A DNA stretch of 64,000 nucleotides from Meiothermus sp. (lineage in GTDB: Bacteria > Deinococcota > Deinococci > Deinococcales > Thermaceae), in contig NZ_BPIJ01000003.1 in assembly GCF_026004055.1 (NCBI RefSeq), forward strand, positions 124,001-188,000, given 5' to 3'. The number at the start of each line of letters is the position of its first letter. Positions within the stretch are counted from its first letter, which is position 1. Below the pieces are notes generated by a model. It worked only from the letters and a program-made list of their open reading frames with translations. It did not search any database and was not told where the DNA came from. This document shows, one piece after another, positions 1-11,691 of the stretch. The position numbers and the translations under genes are program-made.

Positions 1-80
1 AAACGCCTACAACGCGGTCGGTCATACCAAGCGCTCACGGCGCATAGCTAAATAGGCTCACCCTTGCTATGGGCCATCGG

Positions 81-1049
81 CTACCGGATGATGCCCAACT
101 CGCGGGAGAGGTTACGGAACTGGTTCACCTGCCGGTCGATGAAGACCTGGAACTCGGCCCCCACCATGAAGAACTGACCCAGGCTGTTCTGTTCGCGTAC
201 CTTGGCCCACTCCGGGCTGCGCTCCACTTTGCGCAGGGCCTGCTGCCAGAACTCGTAAGCGTTGGCAGGCATGTTTTTGGGCACGTAGAAGCCGCGCCAG
301 ACCACCCAGTCTACGTTGTAGCCCAGTTCGCGCAAGGTGGGCACATTGGCATAGGGGGCCGGCAGACGGCGGGGAGACATCAGGCCCAGTACCCGCACCG
401 TGCCGGCCTGCACCTGGGCCCGCAGTTCCGAGGCATCACCGGCGAAAACTTGGATAAAACCCCCTAGCAGGGAGGTCAGAGCTTCTCCACCCCCATCAAA
501 GGGCACGTACTTGATGGCCCGAGGCTCGATACCCGCCGCCCGGCCCAACAGCAGCACCTTCATGTGATCCTGGCCGCCCACCGCACTCCCGCCGCCCACC
601 GCAATCTTGGAAGGGTCGGCCTTCCAGGCCGCCACCAGTTCTTGCATGGTTTTCCAGGGAGCATCGGCCTTGACGGCTACCAGGCCAAAGTCGGCGGCCA
701 CAGCGCCCAGCCAGCGCACATCGCGCTCGGTAAAACGGCTGTACTGGCCCTGGGCCAACCGCACGGTGGTGGCGGGGCTGGCAGCCACAATCAGGTTGGG
801 ATCGTCGCTCCGCTGGGTAACCACATTGGCATAGGCGACCCCGCCCCCACCCCCGGTCATGTTGGTAACCTTCATGGGTTGTGGAATGATTTTTAGGTCG
901 AGCATCACCTGGGCCACGCTACGGCAGGTGAAGTCCCAACCGCCCCCAGCCCCGGCGGGCGCAATGCACTCGGGGTTACGGGGGGTAAACTGGGCCCAAG
1001 CGCCTCCCAGCATCATGGCCAGAAAAAACAGCACAGTTACACGCTTCAT
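81..1049 (-). CDS. TctC/Bug-family periplasmic substrate-binding protein
   Basis: This 322-residue protein looks like the extracytoplasmic binding component of a tripartite tricarboxylate transporter. The N-terminus is a signal peptide ending in Ala-Trp-Ala-Gln, followed by the family's aromatic and glycine-rich first segment (GGGWD, then NMTGGGG). The ATG follows the ribosome site AGGAGG. No TctA or TctB membrane gene lies next to it; the only gene beside it is the GntR regulator upstream on the same strand, so it may serve a remote or shared permease. Bug proteins bind small carboxylates; the ligand cannot be told from sequence alone. A second TctC lies at 39011-39967. Confidence 0.87.
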   Translation of the reverse strand: MKRVTVLFFLAMMLGGAWAQFTPRNPECIAPAGAGGGWDFTCRSVAQVMLDLKIIPQPMKVTNMTGGGGGVAYANVVTQRSDDPNLIVAASPATTVRLAQGQYSRFTERDVRWLGAVAADFGLVAVKADAPWKTMQELVAAWKADPSKIAVGGGSAVGGQDHMKVLLLGRAAGIEPRAIKYVPFDGGGEALTSLLGGFIQVFAGDASELRAQVQAGTVRVLGLMSPRRLPAPYANVPTLRELGYNVDWVVWRGFYVPKNMPANAYEFWQQALRKVERSPEWAKVREQNSLGQFFMVGAEFQVFIDRQVNQFRNLSRELGIIR

Positions 1050-1109
1050 CTCTTCCTCCTGTTACACCACATTGAAGATGCTCCGATTGTACTCAGTGCA
1101 CCCGGGCCG

Positions 1110-1754
1110 TCAAGAGAGGCCTCTCAACAAAACCGAGCCCTCGAGGCTTTTGAGCAAGGCCTCGCGCGAGCGCTCGAGGTGCTGCTGCAAAAAAGCCGCC
1201 GCTTCTTCCCCCTGCCCTTGCTGCACCAGCTCGATCAGGCGCAGATGGTCGTGCAGGGCCTGGTCGGCCCCCTGAGGGCGGGTGATCTCCAGGTAGCGGG
1301 CCCGGTAGATGCGCTGCAAGACCTGGGCCAGCGAGGCCACCACGAAGCGGTTGCCGGTGAGCTTGGCCAGGGCCAGGTGAAAGTCGGTGGCCTTCTCCAG
1401 CTCCACCTCGGGGTCGAGATCGGCCTCGACCGAGGCCAGCAGATCGCGTAGCTGTCGGACGCCAAGTCGCCGGGCAGCGGCCTCTCGCACGATCTGGGCC
1501 TCGAGCCAGCCCCGAAACTCAAAGGCTTCCTCCAGTTCGGCCAAGTCGAGGGGGGCCACGGTATAAACCCGGCCTGTACGCTGCACCAGCCCCTCACGGA
1601 AAAGCTGCTGAATGGCGGCGCGAATCGGGGTGCGGGAAACCGCCAAAAGTTCTTCGAGCCTGCGTTCAACCAGAGGTTCGCCGGGCCTTAGCTCGAGCGA
1701 CAGTATCATGCGGCGCAGGCGGCGGTAGGCTTCATCGGTTTGCGGAGCCAGCAT
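1110..1754 (-). CDS. GntR-family (FCD/FadR subgroup) transcriptional regulator
   Basis: A 214-residue regulator with an N-terminal winged helix (about residues 5-70, with the typical LLAVSRTPIRAAIQQL recognition segment) and an all-helical C-terminal FCD ligand-binding domain. It lies 60 bases upstream of the TctC-type gene in the same direction, so it probably controls uptake of that protein's ligand. A perfect palindrome TGGTATACCA about 25 bases before its ATG resembles operators of this subgroup and suggests autoregulation. The effector is unknown; FCD regulators commonly sense carboxylates. Confidence 0.85.
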   Translation of the reverse strand: MLAPQTDEAYRRLRRMILSLELRPGEPLVERRLEELLAVSRTPIRAAIQQLFREGLVQRTGRVYTVAPLDLAELEEAFEFRGWLEAQIVREAAARRLGVRQLRDLLASVEADLDPEVELEKATDFHLALAKLTGNRFVVASLAQVLQRIYRARYLEITRPQGADQALHDHLRLIELVQQGQGEEAAAFLQQHLERSREALLKSLEGSVLLRGLS

Positions 1755-1779
1755 AGTGGTGGGCCTATGCTACCCTTTT

Positions 1780-1789
1780 TGGTATACCA
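1780..1789. promoter_or_regulatory. Candidate GntR operator TGGTATACCA
   Basis: A perfect 10-base palindrome upstream of the GntR gene start. FCD-type GntR regulators often bind T-N-GTATAC-N-A sequences, and this fits. The assignment is by motif and position only. Confidence 0.45.
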
Positions 1790-1797
1790 TCTCAACT

Positions 1798-2152
1798 CGA
1801 GGCTTAGTGGTCTGGTAACAAAATACGCAGTATGGGGTTTAGCCTTCAGAACGCGCCGTGTCTCGTAAACCTGGGCCTTCGGTGCCTTGCCTGTACGGTC
1901 ATGCAAAAAGCACCCCACCCCGCTTCGCCCCTTCCCTCCCCTACTGCGTAGGGGAGGCCAGGTGGGGTGGCTGACCTGGCCCTTCACCCAGCGGATTGGG
2001 GGCCTTGCCTGATACCCTCCCCCACCCTCCCTACGCGGTAGGGAGGGCGTTTTTAGATCTCGGGGGCCGAAGTGGGATGGAATCTCTACATCGATGTATT
2101 CGGGGTGCGGTACAAAACTTCGGAAATTTAGTTACCAGACCACTTAGTCTCG
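1798..2152. mobile_element. 355-base inverted-repeat-bounded element without a gene (MITE-like)
   Basis: Positions 1798-1826 and 2124-2152 form an imperfect 29-base inverted repeat whose core AGTGGTCTGGTAAC is identical in both arms. The interior has two further hairpins: one around 1930-1960 with CCTCCCCTAC / GTAGGGGAGG arms, and one at 2029-2055 (CCCTCCCTAC, GCG, GTAGGGAGGG, then GTTTTT) that could end transcription on the plus strand. No open frame inside resembles a protein. A non-autonomous transposable element or an insertion-sequence remnant are both possible. No clear target duplication was seen. The element fills the spacer between the GntR and YbaK genes. Confidence 0.5.
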
Positions 2153-2178
2153 GCAGTCAGCTGAAAGCATCCAATGGC

Positions 2179-2664
2179 CTACTCGGCTAAACCGGGTTGC
2201 AGTATGCGGCCTCCGGTTAGGCCTATCAGCTCGTCTGGGGAAAGTCCAAACAATGCAAAGGGGGTTCCGGCGGCGGCATAGATGCGCTCGTACTGCAGCA
2301 AATCGGGGTCTATCAGGGCTTCCAGAGGCTGAACATGGCCCACCGGCGGCACCCCACCAATGGCAAAGCCGGTCACCTGACGCACATACTCGGCATTGGG
2401 CTTTTCTAGCTTTTCGCCCAGCTCGGCCTCGAGCCCGTGCAGGTTCACCCGGTGGGCGCCCGAGACCAGCAGCAGGTAGGGTCGTCCACTACTGGCCCCT
2501 CGAAAAATTAGTGATTTGACAATCTGGCCCACCGTACAACCCACGGCATCGGCGGCTTCCTGGGCGGTGCGGGTAGAAGCCGCGAGTTCCTGCACCCGCA
2601 GGTGGGCAAAGCCTCTTTCTTGCAAGGCATCCTGCACGCGCTGGGCACTGGGGGAAAGTTTCAT
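2179..2664 (-). CDS. YbaK/EbsC-family aminoacyl-tRNA deacylase-like protein
   Basis: A 161-residue single-domain protein of the YbaK/ProX type. Family members hydrolyse mischarged tRNA, for example Cys- or Ala-tRNA(Pro). Recognisable family segments are AADAVGCTVGQIVKSLIFR near residue 40 and the GFAIGGVPPVGH loop near residue 100. Length matches the family. The start overlaps the stop of the upstream M20 peptidase by four bases (ATGA), so the two are probably translationally coupled. Which tRNA it edits cannot be told. Confidence 0.85.
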   Translation of the reverse strand: MKLSPSAQRVQDALQERGFAHLRVQELAASTRTAQEAADAVGCTVGQIVKSLIFRGASSGRPYLLLVSGAHRVNLHGLEAELGEKLEKPNAEYVRQVTGFAIGGVPPVGHVQPLEALIDPDLLQYERIYAAAGTPFALFGLSPDELIGLTGGRILQPGLAE

Positions 2665-3779
2665 CGGGAAAGCTCATCCAAGATTCCGCAAAGCAGGGCA
2701 ATGCGGGCCGGTATTTGCGGAATGTAGACGTTCTCGCTAAGCTGGTGGGCTGCCTCGCCAAAAAGCCCCAGCCCATCCAGCGTGGGCACGCCCAAGGCCG
2801 CGGTAAAGTTGCCATCGGAGCCGCCCCCCACCCGCCCGGGGCCCAGTTGCAGCCCTACCTCGGCCCCGATGCGCCGGGCCATCTCAAAAAGCTCGAGCGA
2901 GGCCGGGGAAGGCTCCATGGGGGGCCGGTTCAGACCGCCCTCGAGCGAGAGCGACGCCCCCGGCAGCACCGGCTGTAAGGCCCGGAGTTCGCGCTCCACC
3001 CGCTCGACTTCGGCCATGGTCCAGGCCCGCAGGTCGATGTCCACCCAGGCCAGAGCCGCCACCACGTTGCTGGTGGTACCGCCCTTGATGACGTTGGGCC
3101 CTAGGGTGGTGCCCTGGTTCCAGTCTTGCAGGGCCACAATTTTGGGAATCTGGTGGGCCAGCTCGACAACCGCATTGATGCCCTTTTCTGGCTCCACGCC
3201 CTGGTGGGCGGGCTTACCGTGAGCGGTGAGGCGGTACTGGCCTACCCCCTTGCGGGCTACCTTGAGGTCGCCGTTGCCCATGGGGGCCTCCAGCACCAGC
3301 ACCAGGTCGTTGCGCCGGGCCCCGGCCTCGATGGCCGCCCGCGAGGCCAGCGAACCCACCTCTTCGTCGGGGGTGAAGAGAAGCTCGAGCTGCGGGGTTC
3401 CCAACCCCAGGGCCGCGTTGGTGCGCAAAGCCCACAAAAGCTGCACGATGTTGCCCTTCATGTCGTAGACGCCGGGGCCGTAGGCCCGTTCACCCTCTAT
3501 CTTCCAGGGCGCCGCAAAAGCCCCCACCGGGTGCACGGTGTCGAAGTGGCAAAGCACCAAGACCTTCTTGCCGCGGCCGGGCACCTGTACGCGGAGGATG
3601 GGGCCGTTTTGGGTCTCCAGGCGCTCGAGCGTTCCGTAAGGCTCAAACTGGGCTGCAATCCAGCGGGCCACCCGATCCAGACCAGGGAGGTCGTGGGAGG
3701 GGGCCTCGAGGGTCACAATGGCTTCTAGGTCTTGCAGGATGGCCGGCAGTTGGGGTTGCAAGTGTTCCAGGGGCTGCAC
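2661..3779 (-). CDS. M20-family metallopeptidase, carboxypeptidase G2-like
   Basis: A 372-residue zinc peptidase related to glutamate carboxypeptidase (CPG2). The metal and catalytic segments are in order: HFDTVHP, the YDMKG aspartate, DEEVGS with the catalytic Glu pair, LEAPMG with a metal Glu, and a C-terminal His in AAHQLSENVY. The central lid domain carries GKPAHQGVEPEKGINA. There is no signal peptide, so it is probably cytoplasmic. It is divergent from argS, separated by 57 bases, and heads a two-gene unit with the YbaK-like gene. Substrate is inferred only broadly as an amidated or peptidyl glutamate-like compound. Confidence 0.87.
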   Translation of the reverse strand: MQPLEHLQPQLPAILQDLEAIVTLEAPSHDLPGLDRVARWIAAQFEPYGTLERLETQNGPILRVQVPGRGKKVLVLCHFDTVHPVGAFAAPWKIEGERAYGPGVYDMKGNIVQLLWALRTNAALGLGTPQLELLFTPDEEVGSLASRAAIEAGARRNDLVLVLEAPMGNGDLKVARKGVGQYRLTAHGKPAHQGVEPEKGINAVVELAHQIPKIVALQDWNQGTTLGPNVIKGGTTSNVVAALAWVDIDLRAWTMAEVERVERELRALQPVLPGASLSLEGGLNRPPMEPSPASLELFEMARRIGAEVGLQLGPGRVGGGSDGNFTAALGVPTLDGLGLFGEAAHQLSENVYIPQIPARIALLCGILDELSR

Positions 3780-3824
3780 AGGCCCATACTACCGCCCCAG
3801 GCGGGCATAGGTGAATCTTTCTGC

Positions 3825-3836
3825 TATCCTATTGCG
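3825..3836 (+). promoter_or_regulatory. Leaderless argS promoter (-10 TATCCT)
   Basis: TATCCT at 3825-3830 ends six bases before the GTG at 3837, which puts the expected transcription start at the start codon. There is no Shine-Dalgarno sequence in this gap. This geometry is common in the Deinococcota. No good -35 box was seen. Confidence 0.6.
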
Positions 3837-5678
3837 GTGTTAGCGCATCGCCCCGATATCAAAGCCCTGCTCAAGGAGACCCTGGCCCAAGCCCTGCAAG
3901 CCCTGGGGTTGAGTGAATGGCCCGAAATCATCGTGCAGGAGACCCCGGCGGGCAAGGAAGGCGATTACGGCACGCCCATCGCCATGAGCCTGGCCCGCAC
4001 CCTTCGTAAGGCCCCCCCGCAGATCGCCGCCGACTTGGCACAGAATATCCAGCTACCCCCCTGGGTGCGGCGCACTTTTGTGGTAGGGGGTTACCTGAAT
4101 TTTGAGCTGGATCCCGCTTTTTTGGTGCAGTCGGCCACCCTGCCCATAACACCCTTCCCGCAAACCGAGGGCAAGGTACTTCTGGAGCACACCTCGGTCA
4201 ACCCCAACAAGGAACTGCACGTGGGGCACCTGCGGAACATCTGCCTGGGCGACTCACTGGCCCGCATTCTGCGCTTTGCCGGGCGCAAGGTGGAGGTGAT
4301 GAACTACATCGACGACACCGGACGGCAAGCCGCCGAGAGCCTGTTTGCCCTCCGGTACTTTGGCCTAGGCGACCCTCCGGCAGGCCTCAAGTACGACCAC
4401 TTTGTAGGTGAGGCCTACGTGCGGCTGCATAGGGAAATGGAAGACCCCGAAAAGAAAGCGGCCATCGAACAGGGCGTGCAGGAAACCTTACACCGGCTCG
4501 AGGCGGGCGAACTACGGCCCGAGGTGGACAAAATCCTGCGCTCTCAGCTTCAAACCATGTACCGCCTGGGGGCCGAGTACAACACGCTGGTGTGGGAGTC
4601 GGACATTGTGCGGGAGGGCCTCTTGAGCCAGGCCATGAAAGCCCTCGAGGGCTCCCCTTACGTCTTCCGACCCACCGAGGGCAAGTACGCGGGGGCCCTG
4701 GTGATGGACACCAGCGCCTTCATTCCGGGCCTGGAAGACCCCTACCTGGTGCTAATCCGCTCCAACGGCACCAGCACCTACACCGCCAAGGACATCGCCC
4801 TCCAGTTCTGGAAGATGGGGCTTTTGCAAGGCATCAAGTTTGTGGAATACGACACCCAGCCCAGCGGCACCCGGCTCTACAGCACCCACCCCGAGGGGGT
4901 GCGGATGCCCTTTGGCGGGGCCAGCGAGACCATCAACGTGGTGGACGCCCGCCAGAGCCATGCCCTGCGGGTCGTACAGGCTTCCCTCGAGGTCGAGGGT
5001 CGGCACGACCTGGCCGAAAAGTGCTTCCATCTGGCCTACGAGACCGTGCTGCTCGAGGGCCGTCAGATGTCCGGGCGCAAGGGCATCGTGGTCAGCGTGG
5101 ATGAGGTGATGGACGAGGCCGTCCGGCGGGTGCTGACAGTGATAGCCGAGAAAAACCCCGACCACCCTAACCCCCAGGAGGCCGCCGAGCAGATTGGGGT
5201 AGGTGCGGTGCGTTTTGCCATGCTCAAGACCGAGGCCAAAAAACAGATTGACTTCCGCTACGACCAGGCCCTGAGCTTCGAGGGTGATACCGGGCCCTAC
5301 GTCCAGTATGCCTACGCCCGGGCCGGCTCGATTCTACGCAAGGCCGAAGAACAAGGGGTTTTGCAGGAAGAGGCCGATTACGCCCAGGCCACCGCCTACG
5401 AGATTATCCTGGCGAAACACCTCCTGCGCTTTCCCGAGGTCGTGCAGGATGCCGCTCGCAACAAAGCTCCGCACCTCGTGGCCATGTATTTGCTGGAACT
5501 GGCCGCCGCCTGGAGCAGCTTTTACAACGCCAAAACCCCCGAGGGTAAGCCCGCAACCCCCGTTCTAACCGCCCCCCAGGGACTGCGGGGGCTACGCTTG
5601 GAGCTGGTCAGGGCCCTGCGGCAAACCCTCCGCCAGGGGTTGGAGTTGCTGGGCTTGCAGGCCCCGGAGGTGATGTAG
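3837..5678 (+). CDS. argS: Arginyl-tRNA synthetase
   Basis: Class I synthetase that charges tRNA-Arg. The HIGH-type signature reads HVGHLRN, after the family's LLEHTSVNPNKELH segment. The KMSK-equivalent region is MSGRKG, and the C-terminal DALR anticodon-binding domain begins near DTGPYVQYAYARAGSI. The GTG at 3837 gives 613 residues starting Met-Leu-Ala-His-Arg-Pro. The reading frame stays open upstream to 3732, but that part runs into the divergent peptidase and does not resemble ArgRS. A -10 box six bases before the GTG supports this start as leaderless. Confidence 0.95.
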   Translation: MLAHRPDIKALLKETLAQALQALGLSEWPEIIVQETPAGKEGDYGTPIAMSLARTLRKAPPQIAADLAQNIQLPPWVRRTFVVGGYLNFELDPAFLVQSATLPITPFPQTEGKVLLEHTSVNPNKELHVGHLRNICLGDSLARILRFAGRKVEVMNYIDDTGRQAAESLFALRYFGLGDPPAGLKYDHFVGEAYVRLHREMEDPEKKAAIEQGVQETLHRLEAGELRPEVDKILRSQLQTMYRLGAEYNTLVWESDIVREGLLSQAMKALEGSPYVFRPTEGKYAGALVMDTSAFIPGLEDPYLVLIRSNGTSTYTAKDIALQFWKMGLLQGIKFVEYDTQPSGTRLYSTHPEGVRMPFGGASETINVVDARQSHALRVVQASLEVEGRHDLAEKCFHLAYETVLLEGRQMSGRKGIVVSVDEVMDEAVRRVLTVIAEKNPDHPNPQEAAEQIGVGAVRFAMLKTEAKKQIDFRYDQALSFEGDTGPYVQYAYARAGSILRKAEEQGVLQEEADYAQATAYEIILAKHLLRFPEVVQDAARNKAPHLVAMYLLELAAAWSSFYNAKTPEGKPATPVLTAPQGLRGLRLELVRALRQTLRQGLELLGLQAPEVM

Positions 5679-5750
5679 ATCGGCAGATTAAGGTTTCTTG
5701 AACATCCCAAAAGCACTTTTTTGTCCGTAAAACCTCGTCCCAAGGAAGTA

Positions 5751-5772
5751 AAACCCCCCCTTTGGGGGTTTC
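5751..5772 (+). terminator. Intrinsic terminator-like hairpin after argS
   Basis: Arms AAACCCCC (5751-5758) and GGGGGTTT (5764-5771) with a five-base loop lie about 75 bases after the argS stop. The T tract is short (three bases), so termination may be weak. Confidence 0.6.
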
Positions 5773-5829
5773 TGAGGAATGGCTATTGATTACTCACCAT
5801 CGGCATATGAGAATGAGAACGGTTTGCTG

Positions 5830-6891
5830 ATGATGCGCACGGTTGCCCTTTTGATTCTGATGGCCCTCACCCCGGCTTTGGCCCAGGCCCCCCGCCTGAC
5901 CACCCCCGAGGAGGTGGCCCGGGTGGAGGTGATTCGCCGCGCTTTGCCCGCTGTGGTCAAGATTTCTGGCATCCTGCGCGACCCTCAAACCGGCAACGAA
6001 GGCCCCACCAACGGATCGGGTTTTTTTTATGCGCCCAGCCGTATCATCACCAACTACCACGTGGTGCAGGATTTGCGCGACATCAGCGTGGAGTTGTTTG
6101 ATGGGCGCACCTTCCCAGCCCAGGTCTTCGCGGTAGACAAGGGCATTGATATTGCCATCCTGACCGTGCAGGGGGTCACGGCCCCAGCCCAGCTTTCCTT
6201 CAGCAGCTCGCAAAATTTGCCGGTGGGGATGGGCCTGGTGGTGATTGGCAGTCCCTTTGGCCAGCGCAACCTGGCCTCGTATGGCATTCTGGCCGGAAGC
6301 GGCCCTACCGCAGCAGAAAAAAACGACCTTGACCCCGAGATAGGAGCAGAAATCGGCGACCTGCTCTTCACCGATGCCCGCATCGTGCAGGGCAACTCGG
6401 GGGGGCCTGTGCTCGACCTGCAAGGCCGGGTGGTGGGAGTGGCCAACGCGACGCTGGGCGACCTGAGCGGGGTGGGCGGGGTGGGGGTGGCCATTCCGGG
6501 CGACCTGGTGCGGCAAAGCGTGAACGACCTCGAGCGTTTCGGGGTGCCCCAGCGGGGCAACCTGGGCGCCACCCTGCTCGACCTGGGCGAACTCGACCCC
6601 ATTCTGCTGGGGCGGGTGGGCCTGCTCTCCACCCGCGGGGCCATGATCGAAAAAGTGCAGCCCGGCGGCCCCGCCGCTCGCGCGGGCCTGCGCCCGGCCC
6701 AACGCGACCAACGCGGCAAGCTGGTCAGCCTGGGCGATATCATCCTGGCGGTGAATGGCCGCACCATGCGCAACGCCAGCGAGGTGACCCAGACCATTGC
6801 CCGCTACCGCCCCGGCGACCGGGTCAATCTGACCATCTGGCGCAACGGGCGACGGCTGGATGTGACCCTGACGATGATTGCACGGCGCTAA
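5830..6891 (+). CDS. HtrA/DegP-type serine protease with PDZ domain
   Basis: A 353-residue exported S1C protease for envelope protein quality control. A signal peptide of about 19 residues ends Ala-Leu-Ala-Gln. The catalytic triad is His77 (NYHVVQD), Asp107 (KGIDIAI) and Ser190 in GNSGGPV, so it should be active. One PDZ domain covers roughly residues 255-350. The ATG at 5830 is chosen because it begins the signal peptide; an in-frame ATG at 5779 would add 17 non-signal residues, and a second ATG at 5833 is equally possible. It is a single gene between argS and the kinase pair. Confidence 0.9.
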   Translation: MMRTVALLILMALTPALAQAPRLTTPEEVARVEVIRRALPAVVKISGILRDPQTGNEGPTNGSGFFYAPSRIITNYHVVQDLRDISVELFDGRTFPAQVFAVDKGIDIAILTVQGVTAPAQLSFSSSQNLPVGMGLVVIGSPFGQRNLASYGILAGSGPTAAEKNDLDPEIGAEIGDLLFTDARIVQGNSGGPVLDLQGRVVGVANATLGDLSGVGGVGVAIPGDLVRQSVNDLERFGVPQRGNLGATLLDLGELDPILLGRVGLLSTRGAMIEKVQPGGPAARAGLRPAQRDQRGKLVSLGDIILAVNGRTMRNASEVTQTIARYRPGDRVNLTIWRNGRRLDVTLTMIARR

Positions 6892-7040
6892 GGGGCAGCC
6901 CATCAAGCCCCTGGCTTGTCGGCGCAAAGCCCAAAACTCAACACTTGCTTTGAGCTTTTAGTACAGCATCGTAAAAGTGACCGTGCAATCCAAAGTGAAA
7001 GTCGGTGAGAAGGCTCGCCACCCTCTCTCAAGCGGATTTT

Positions 7041-7156
7041 GTCTTTGCGAGGAGGCCAAAGGCCGACGAAGCAATCCAGAAGAGCCTTGCCAAACGATTA
7101 GCCGAGTAGGGTGAACCTACTGGATTGCTTCGCATCCTGCGAACGCTCGCAATGAC
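7041..7156. repeat. 116-base palindromic dispersed-repeat-type element
   Basis: Arms at 7041-7079 and 7120-7156 are inverted copies. Both contain GAAGCAATCCAG at the inner end and an outer TTTGCGAG or ATTGCGAG core. Short palindromes ending in CATTGCGAG / GAAGCAATCC occur between genes in many bacteria. The rest of the 376-base gap between the HtrA gene and the kinase (6892-7267) shows no gene. Confidence 0.65.
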
Positions 7157-7267
7157 TTTCAGAATTCCTTTGAGAAGGTATAGACATCTATACGACTGTG
7201 CATTTAGCTCTTGGCTTGCAAATGTCAAGACTTCCGCTTTGCGCCTTTAGCTTTTAGCCTAGAGCAG

Positions 7268-7921
7268 ATGTATATCGCCATCGAGGGGGTAATTGGGGTG
7301 GGCAAGACCACCTTGGCCCGGCTGCTGGCCGAGCGGCTGGGGGCCGAGAGTTTGCACGAGGTGGTGGAGGAGAACCCCTTTTTGCCCTTGTTCTATCAAG
7401 ATCCGGCCCGCTACGGCTTCAAGGTGCAGGTCTTCTTCCTGCTCTCGCGCTACAAACAACTGCTGCCCCTTTCGCAGCCCAGTCTGTTTGCCCGGGGGGT
7501 AGTGGCCGACTATCTGTTCGATAAAGATGCTATTTTCGCGGCCATGAACCTGTCGGGCGCCGAGTGGGAGCTGTACAAAGATCTGTACGCGCACCTCTCG
7601 CCCAAGCTGCCTACCCCCGACCTCACCATCTACCTGCGGGCCCCCCTGCCGGTCATACTGGAGCGCATCCGCCGGCGGGGGCGGGTCTTCGAGAAGCAGA
7701 TGGAAAGCGAGTACCTGGCCCGGCTGAGCGAGTTCTACGAACGCCACTTTGCCGCTTACCCACACCCTTTGTGGGTTCTGGACACCCAGGAGTTTGACTT
7801 TGCCGAGCGCGAAGCCGACCAAGACTGGGTGGTGCGGTGCGTACAGGAAAAGCTGGGTATTCCCAAAGGCAGTGGAAACCCGCCCGGCAATCCGTCCATC
7901 GCCAGCGGTAAGCGTTCGTGA
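7268..7921 (+). CDS. Deoxynucleoside kinase (dAK/dGK family), first of a pair
   Basis: A 217-residue purine/pyrimidine deoxynucleoside kinase of the salvage pathway. The P-loop GVIGVGKTT is at residues 7-15. An EENPF base-recognition segment follows near residue 38, and an arginine-rich LID (RIRRRGRVFEKQMESEYL) lies near residue 137. The ATG at 7268 is chosen because the fold begins MYIAIEG, exactly as in the next gene; an upstream extension would be AT-rich spacer. The DRS-type motif seen in the paralog is replaced here by VADYLFDKD, so substrate preference probably differs. The specific nucleoside is not assignable. Confidence 0.87.
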   Translation: MYIAIEGVIGVGKTTLARLLAERLGAESLHEVVEENPFLPLFYQDPARYGFKVQVFFLLSRYKQLLPLSQPSLFARGVVADYLFDKDAIFAAMNLSGAEWELYKDLYAHLSPKLPTPDLTIYLRAPLPVILERIRRRGRVFEKQMESEYLARLSEFYERHFAAYPHPLWVLDTQEFDFAEREADQDWVVRCVQEKLGIPKGSGNPPGNPSIASGKRS

Positions 7922-8058
7922 GACCTCGAGTATGGAATCCAAAGAACAGTAATCAGAAGCAACCAGCAAACAGAAACCCGATCATCCAGACCCTTGGGTT
8001 GCCTGGCCCATAACCGGATACTCTGGCCCCAACCCCCGATGCTTGAACCCAAACCCCT

Positions 8059-8675
8059 ATGTATATCGCAATCGCAGGCAATATAGGCTCCGGTAAGTCG
8101 ACCCTGACCGGACTGCTGGCCCAGCGTTACGGGCTTTGGCCGGTTTACGAGGCGGTGGACGAGAACCCCTACCTGGCCGACTTCTACACCGACATGGGGC
8201 GCTGGGCTTTTCAGTCGCAGGTGTTTTTCCTGGCCAAGCGGCTGGCGCAGCACCTCGAGCAGATCAACCCTGCCCAGCATGTGGTGCAAGACCGCACCAT
8301 CTTCGAGGATGCTTTCATCTTTGCCCAGAACCTGTGGCTCGAGGGTCACCTCTCCGAGCGGGACTGGCAGACCTACCTGGCCCTCTACGAAGGTATTGCC
8401 CCAGCACTGCGCAAACCCGACCTGCTGATTTATGTGCGGGCCTCGGTCGAGACCCTGCAAGCCCACATCGCCCGCCGGGGGCGGGCCTACGAGCGAAGCA
8501 TCCCCACCGAGTACCTGGCCTCGCTCAACCGCCTCTACGAGGCCTGGGTCGGGGCCTACGATCTCTCCCCGGTGCTGGTTATTTCCAGCGACACCGTCAA
8601 CTACGCCGAGGACGAGGAAGCCCGCGAGCTGATGTTTCGGATGCTGGAGGCCTACGGCCTGAGCACCCCGCTGGT

Positions 8676-8679
<4 letters not shown>
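8059..8679 (+). CDS. Deoxynucleoside kinase (dAK/dGK family), second of a pair
   Basis: A 206-residue paralog of the preceding gene, starting MYIAIAG with P-loop GNIGSGKST at residues 7-15, the DENPYL segment, and QDRTIFED, which matches the family DRS site. The LID is [16 protein letters not shown]. Tandem kinases of this family in other bacteria form complementary or heterodimeric dAK/dGK pairs, which may apply here. Its TAA stop overlaps the convergent uvrA stop within the four bases TTAA at 8676-8679. Confidence 0.88.
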
Positions 8680-11615
<2,936 letters not shown>

Positions 11616-11621
11616 CCGCGC

Positions 11622-11650
11622 ACTATAACACCCCTCTTCGGGTTATGTAA
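11622..11650 (-). promoter_or_regulatory. uvrA promoter, leaderless, with overlapping palindrome
   Basis: On the minus strand TTACAT (11645-11650), a 17-base spacer and TATAGT (11622-11627) end six bases before the uvrA ATG. The -35 box is part of ATGT-N5-ACAT, with a further GTTATAT/ATAAC symmetry around it. That could be an operator, but no factor can be named. Confidence 0.65.
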
Positions 11651-11691
11651 ATAACATATAACACTCGGCAAAAATGGTGTATGATATTGGT

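Noticed and set aside
5794-6927. 377-codon frame antisense to the HtrA gene
   Set aside because: Composition is that of a reverse complement of a GC-rich gene; the HtrA frame has a full catalytic triad and signal peptide.
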